Of a stretch of 64,000 bases of DNA, positions 63,489 through 64,000 are shown in pieces. Source of the DNA: Actinomarinicola tropica. Lineage in GTDB: Bacteria; Actinomycetota; Acidimicrobiia; Acidimicrobiales; SKKL01. The stretch lies in NCBI RefSeq assembly GCF_009650215.1, contig NZ_CP045851.1:558001-622000 (forward strand). Reading direction: 5' to 3'. Position 1 is the stretch's first letter, and each line of letters begins with the position of its first letter. Both the position numbers and the translations under genes were made by a program. The notes under the pieces were generated by a model. That model saw only the letters and a program-made list of their open reading frames with translations, made no database searches and was not told the origin of the DNA.

Positions 63489-64000
63489 CCGGCGGCATGC
63501 TCGTCCGGTGATCGTGGCCGGGCTGGTGAAACGATGCAGACCTGCCGCCCTGCAGCTGCCGGACGCCGGGTCGTGCCCTCGGAGTAGCGGCGCACCTCCT
63601 TCGAGGGATCGAGGCGGAGATCTGGGCCCGACTGGATGTCGGGCGCAGCGGCCCGAGCACCATGCGAGCGCGGTCGACACGCTGGCGAGGACGAAGAGCG
63701 CCCAGATGTCCGGCCCGAAGCTGGCGCCGGGGACCGTGACGGAGACCTCAGTGGCGAAGTGCGGCGACGACGAGTGGTCGAACGTCTCGGTAGGTGACCG
63801 CAGGCGGGAGTCCGTAGTTCGCGCCGATGCGAACGGCGCCTGGTCCGGAGACCATGGCGGTATGCCCAAGGACCAGCCGTCTCAGAGTGGCCCTCACCAA
63901 CGGCGCCGGAGGCTGGCTGAGCCGCGACCACGTCGCCGACGGGTTGAGCCGGCGATGCGTGGTGCGCTCGGCCGCCACCACGAACCATGCCCGCCCTCAC
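63489..64000. other. Right-hand end, no supported gene
   Basis: 512 bp without a convincing gene. A reverse-strand stretch at ~63650-63870 (VRIGANYGLPPAVTYRDVRP; FGPDIWALFVLASVSTALAW in another frame) may be a broken membrane-protein gene. Confidence 0.35.

Overview
The window is GC-rich DNA with dense GTG/TTG starts, ATGA/GTGA stop-start overlaps and actinobacterial gene families (class E sortase, UPF0182, DUF3105, BlaI/M56 pair, CsoR-family repressor, UfaA-like cyclopropane synthases). It fits a chromosome or metagenome contig of a high-GC Actinomycetota, perhaps Acidimicrobiia-like; the rank below phylum is inference. I saw no rRNA, tRNA or CRISPR.

Layout. 1-4.0 kb: a CBM48 protein and an internally deleted glgX, then a divergent FAD oxidoreductase/cyclopropane-synthase pair. 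4.0-6 kb: two methyltransferases and a DUF2892 protein. 6.2-8.5 kb: a nitrilase-Nudix fusion abutting a broken integrase. 8.8-12.4 kb: a two-component pair, a decayed FAD gene and a second cyclopropane synthase between two 73-bp direct repeats. 12.9-15.7 kb: a CsoR/CstR-like operon, a Cys-rich receiver-like protein, a YHS protein. 15.8-17.3 kb: a third FAD oxidoreductase. 17.5-29.2 kb: a cysteine-free reduced complex I operon (nuoA, BD-like fusion, H, J, K, L, M, N) behind a YHS protein and a multicopper oxidase, with a divergent rhodanese and a DUF305 lipoprotein. 29.7-31.7 kb: an IS256-type element inside a lipoprotein gene. 31.9-34.5 kb: ccdA-tlpA-membrane cassette copy 1 and a second receiver-like protein. 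34.5-38.7 kb: two flippase-like membrane proteins, one fused to PAP2 and kinase domains. 38.9-43.3 kb: an IS3 element between a methyltransferase remnant and a UPF0182 gene. 43.4-50.8 kb: a reductase, small metal-binding and membrane proteins, NhaA, EamA and a P1B ATPase. 50.9-58 kb: archaeal-type GAPDH, MerT-like protein, amino-acid permease, M56 protease with BlaI repressor, DUF3105, sortase. 58.5-63.5 kb: Cys-rich four-helix protein, small membrane protein, cassette copy 2.

The unifying signal is a 19-bp palindrome, consensus CTACGACA-NNN-TGTCGTAG, in front of many of these genes. It has the ACA/TGT core of BlaI/MecI/CopY operators, and a BlaI-type repressor with its M56 partner is encoded at 54.9-56.2 kb. 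I infer a local BlaI-like regulon joining copper handling, thiol/disulfide chemistry, lipid modification and respiration. At least eight genes carry single-base frameshifts, mostly at homopolymers, so part of the apparent decay may be sequencing error.
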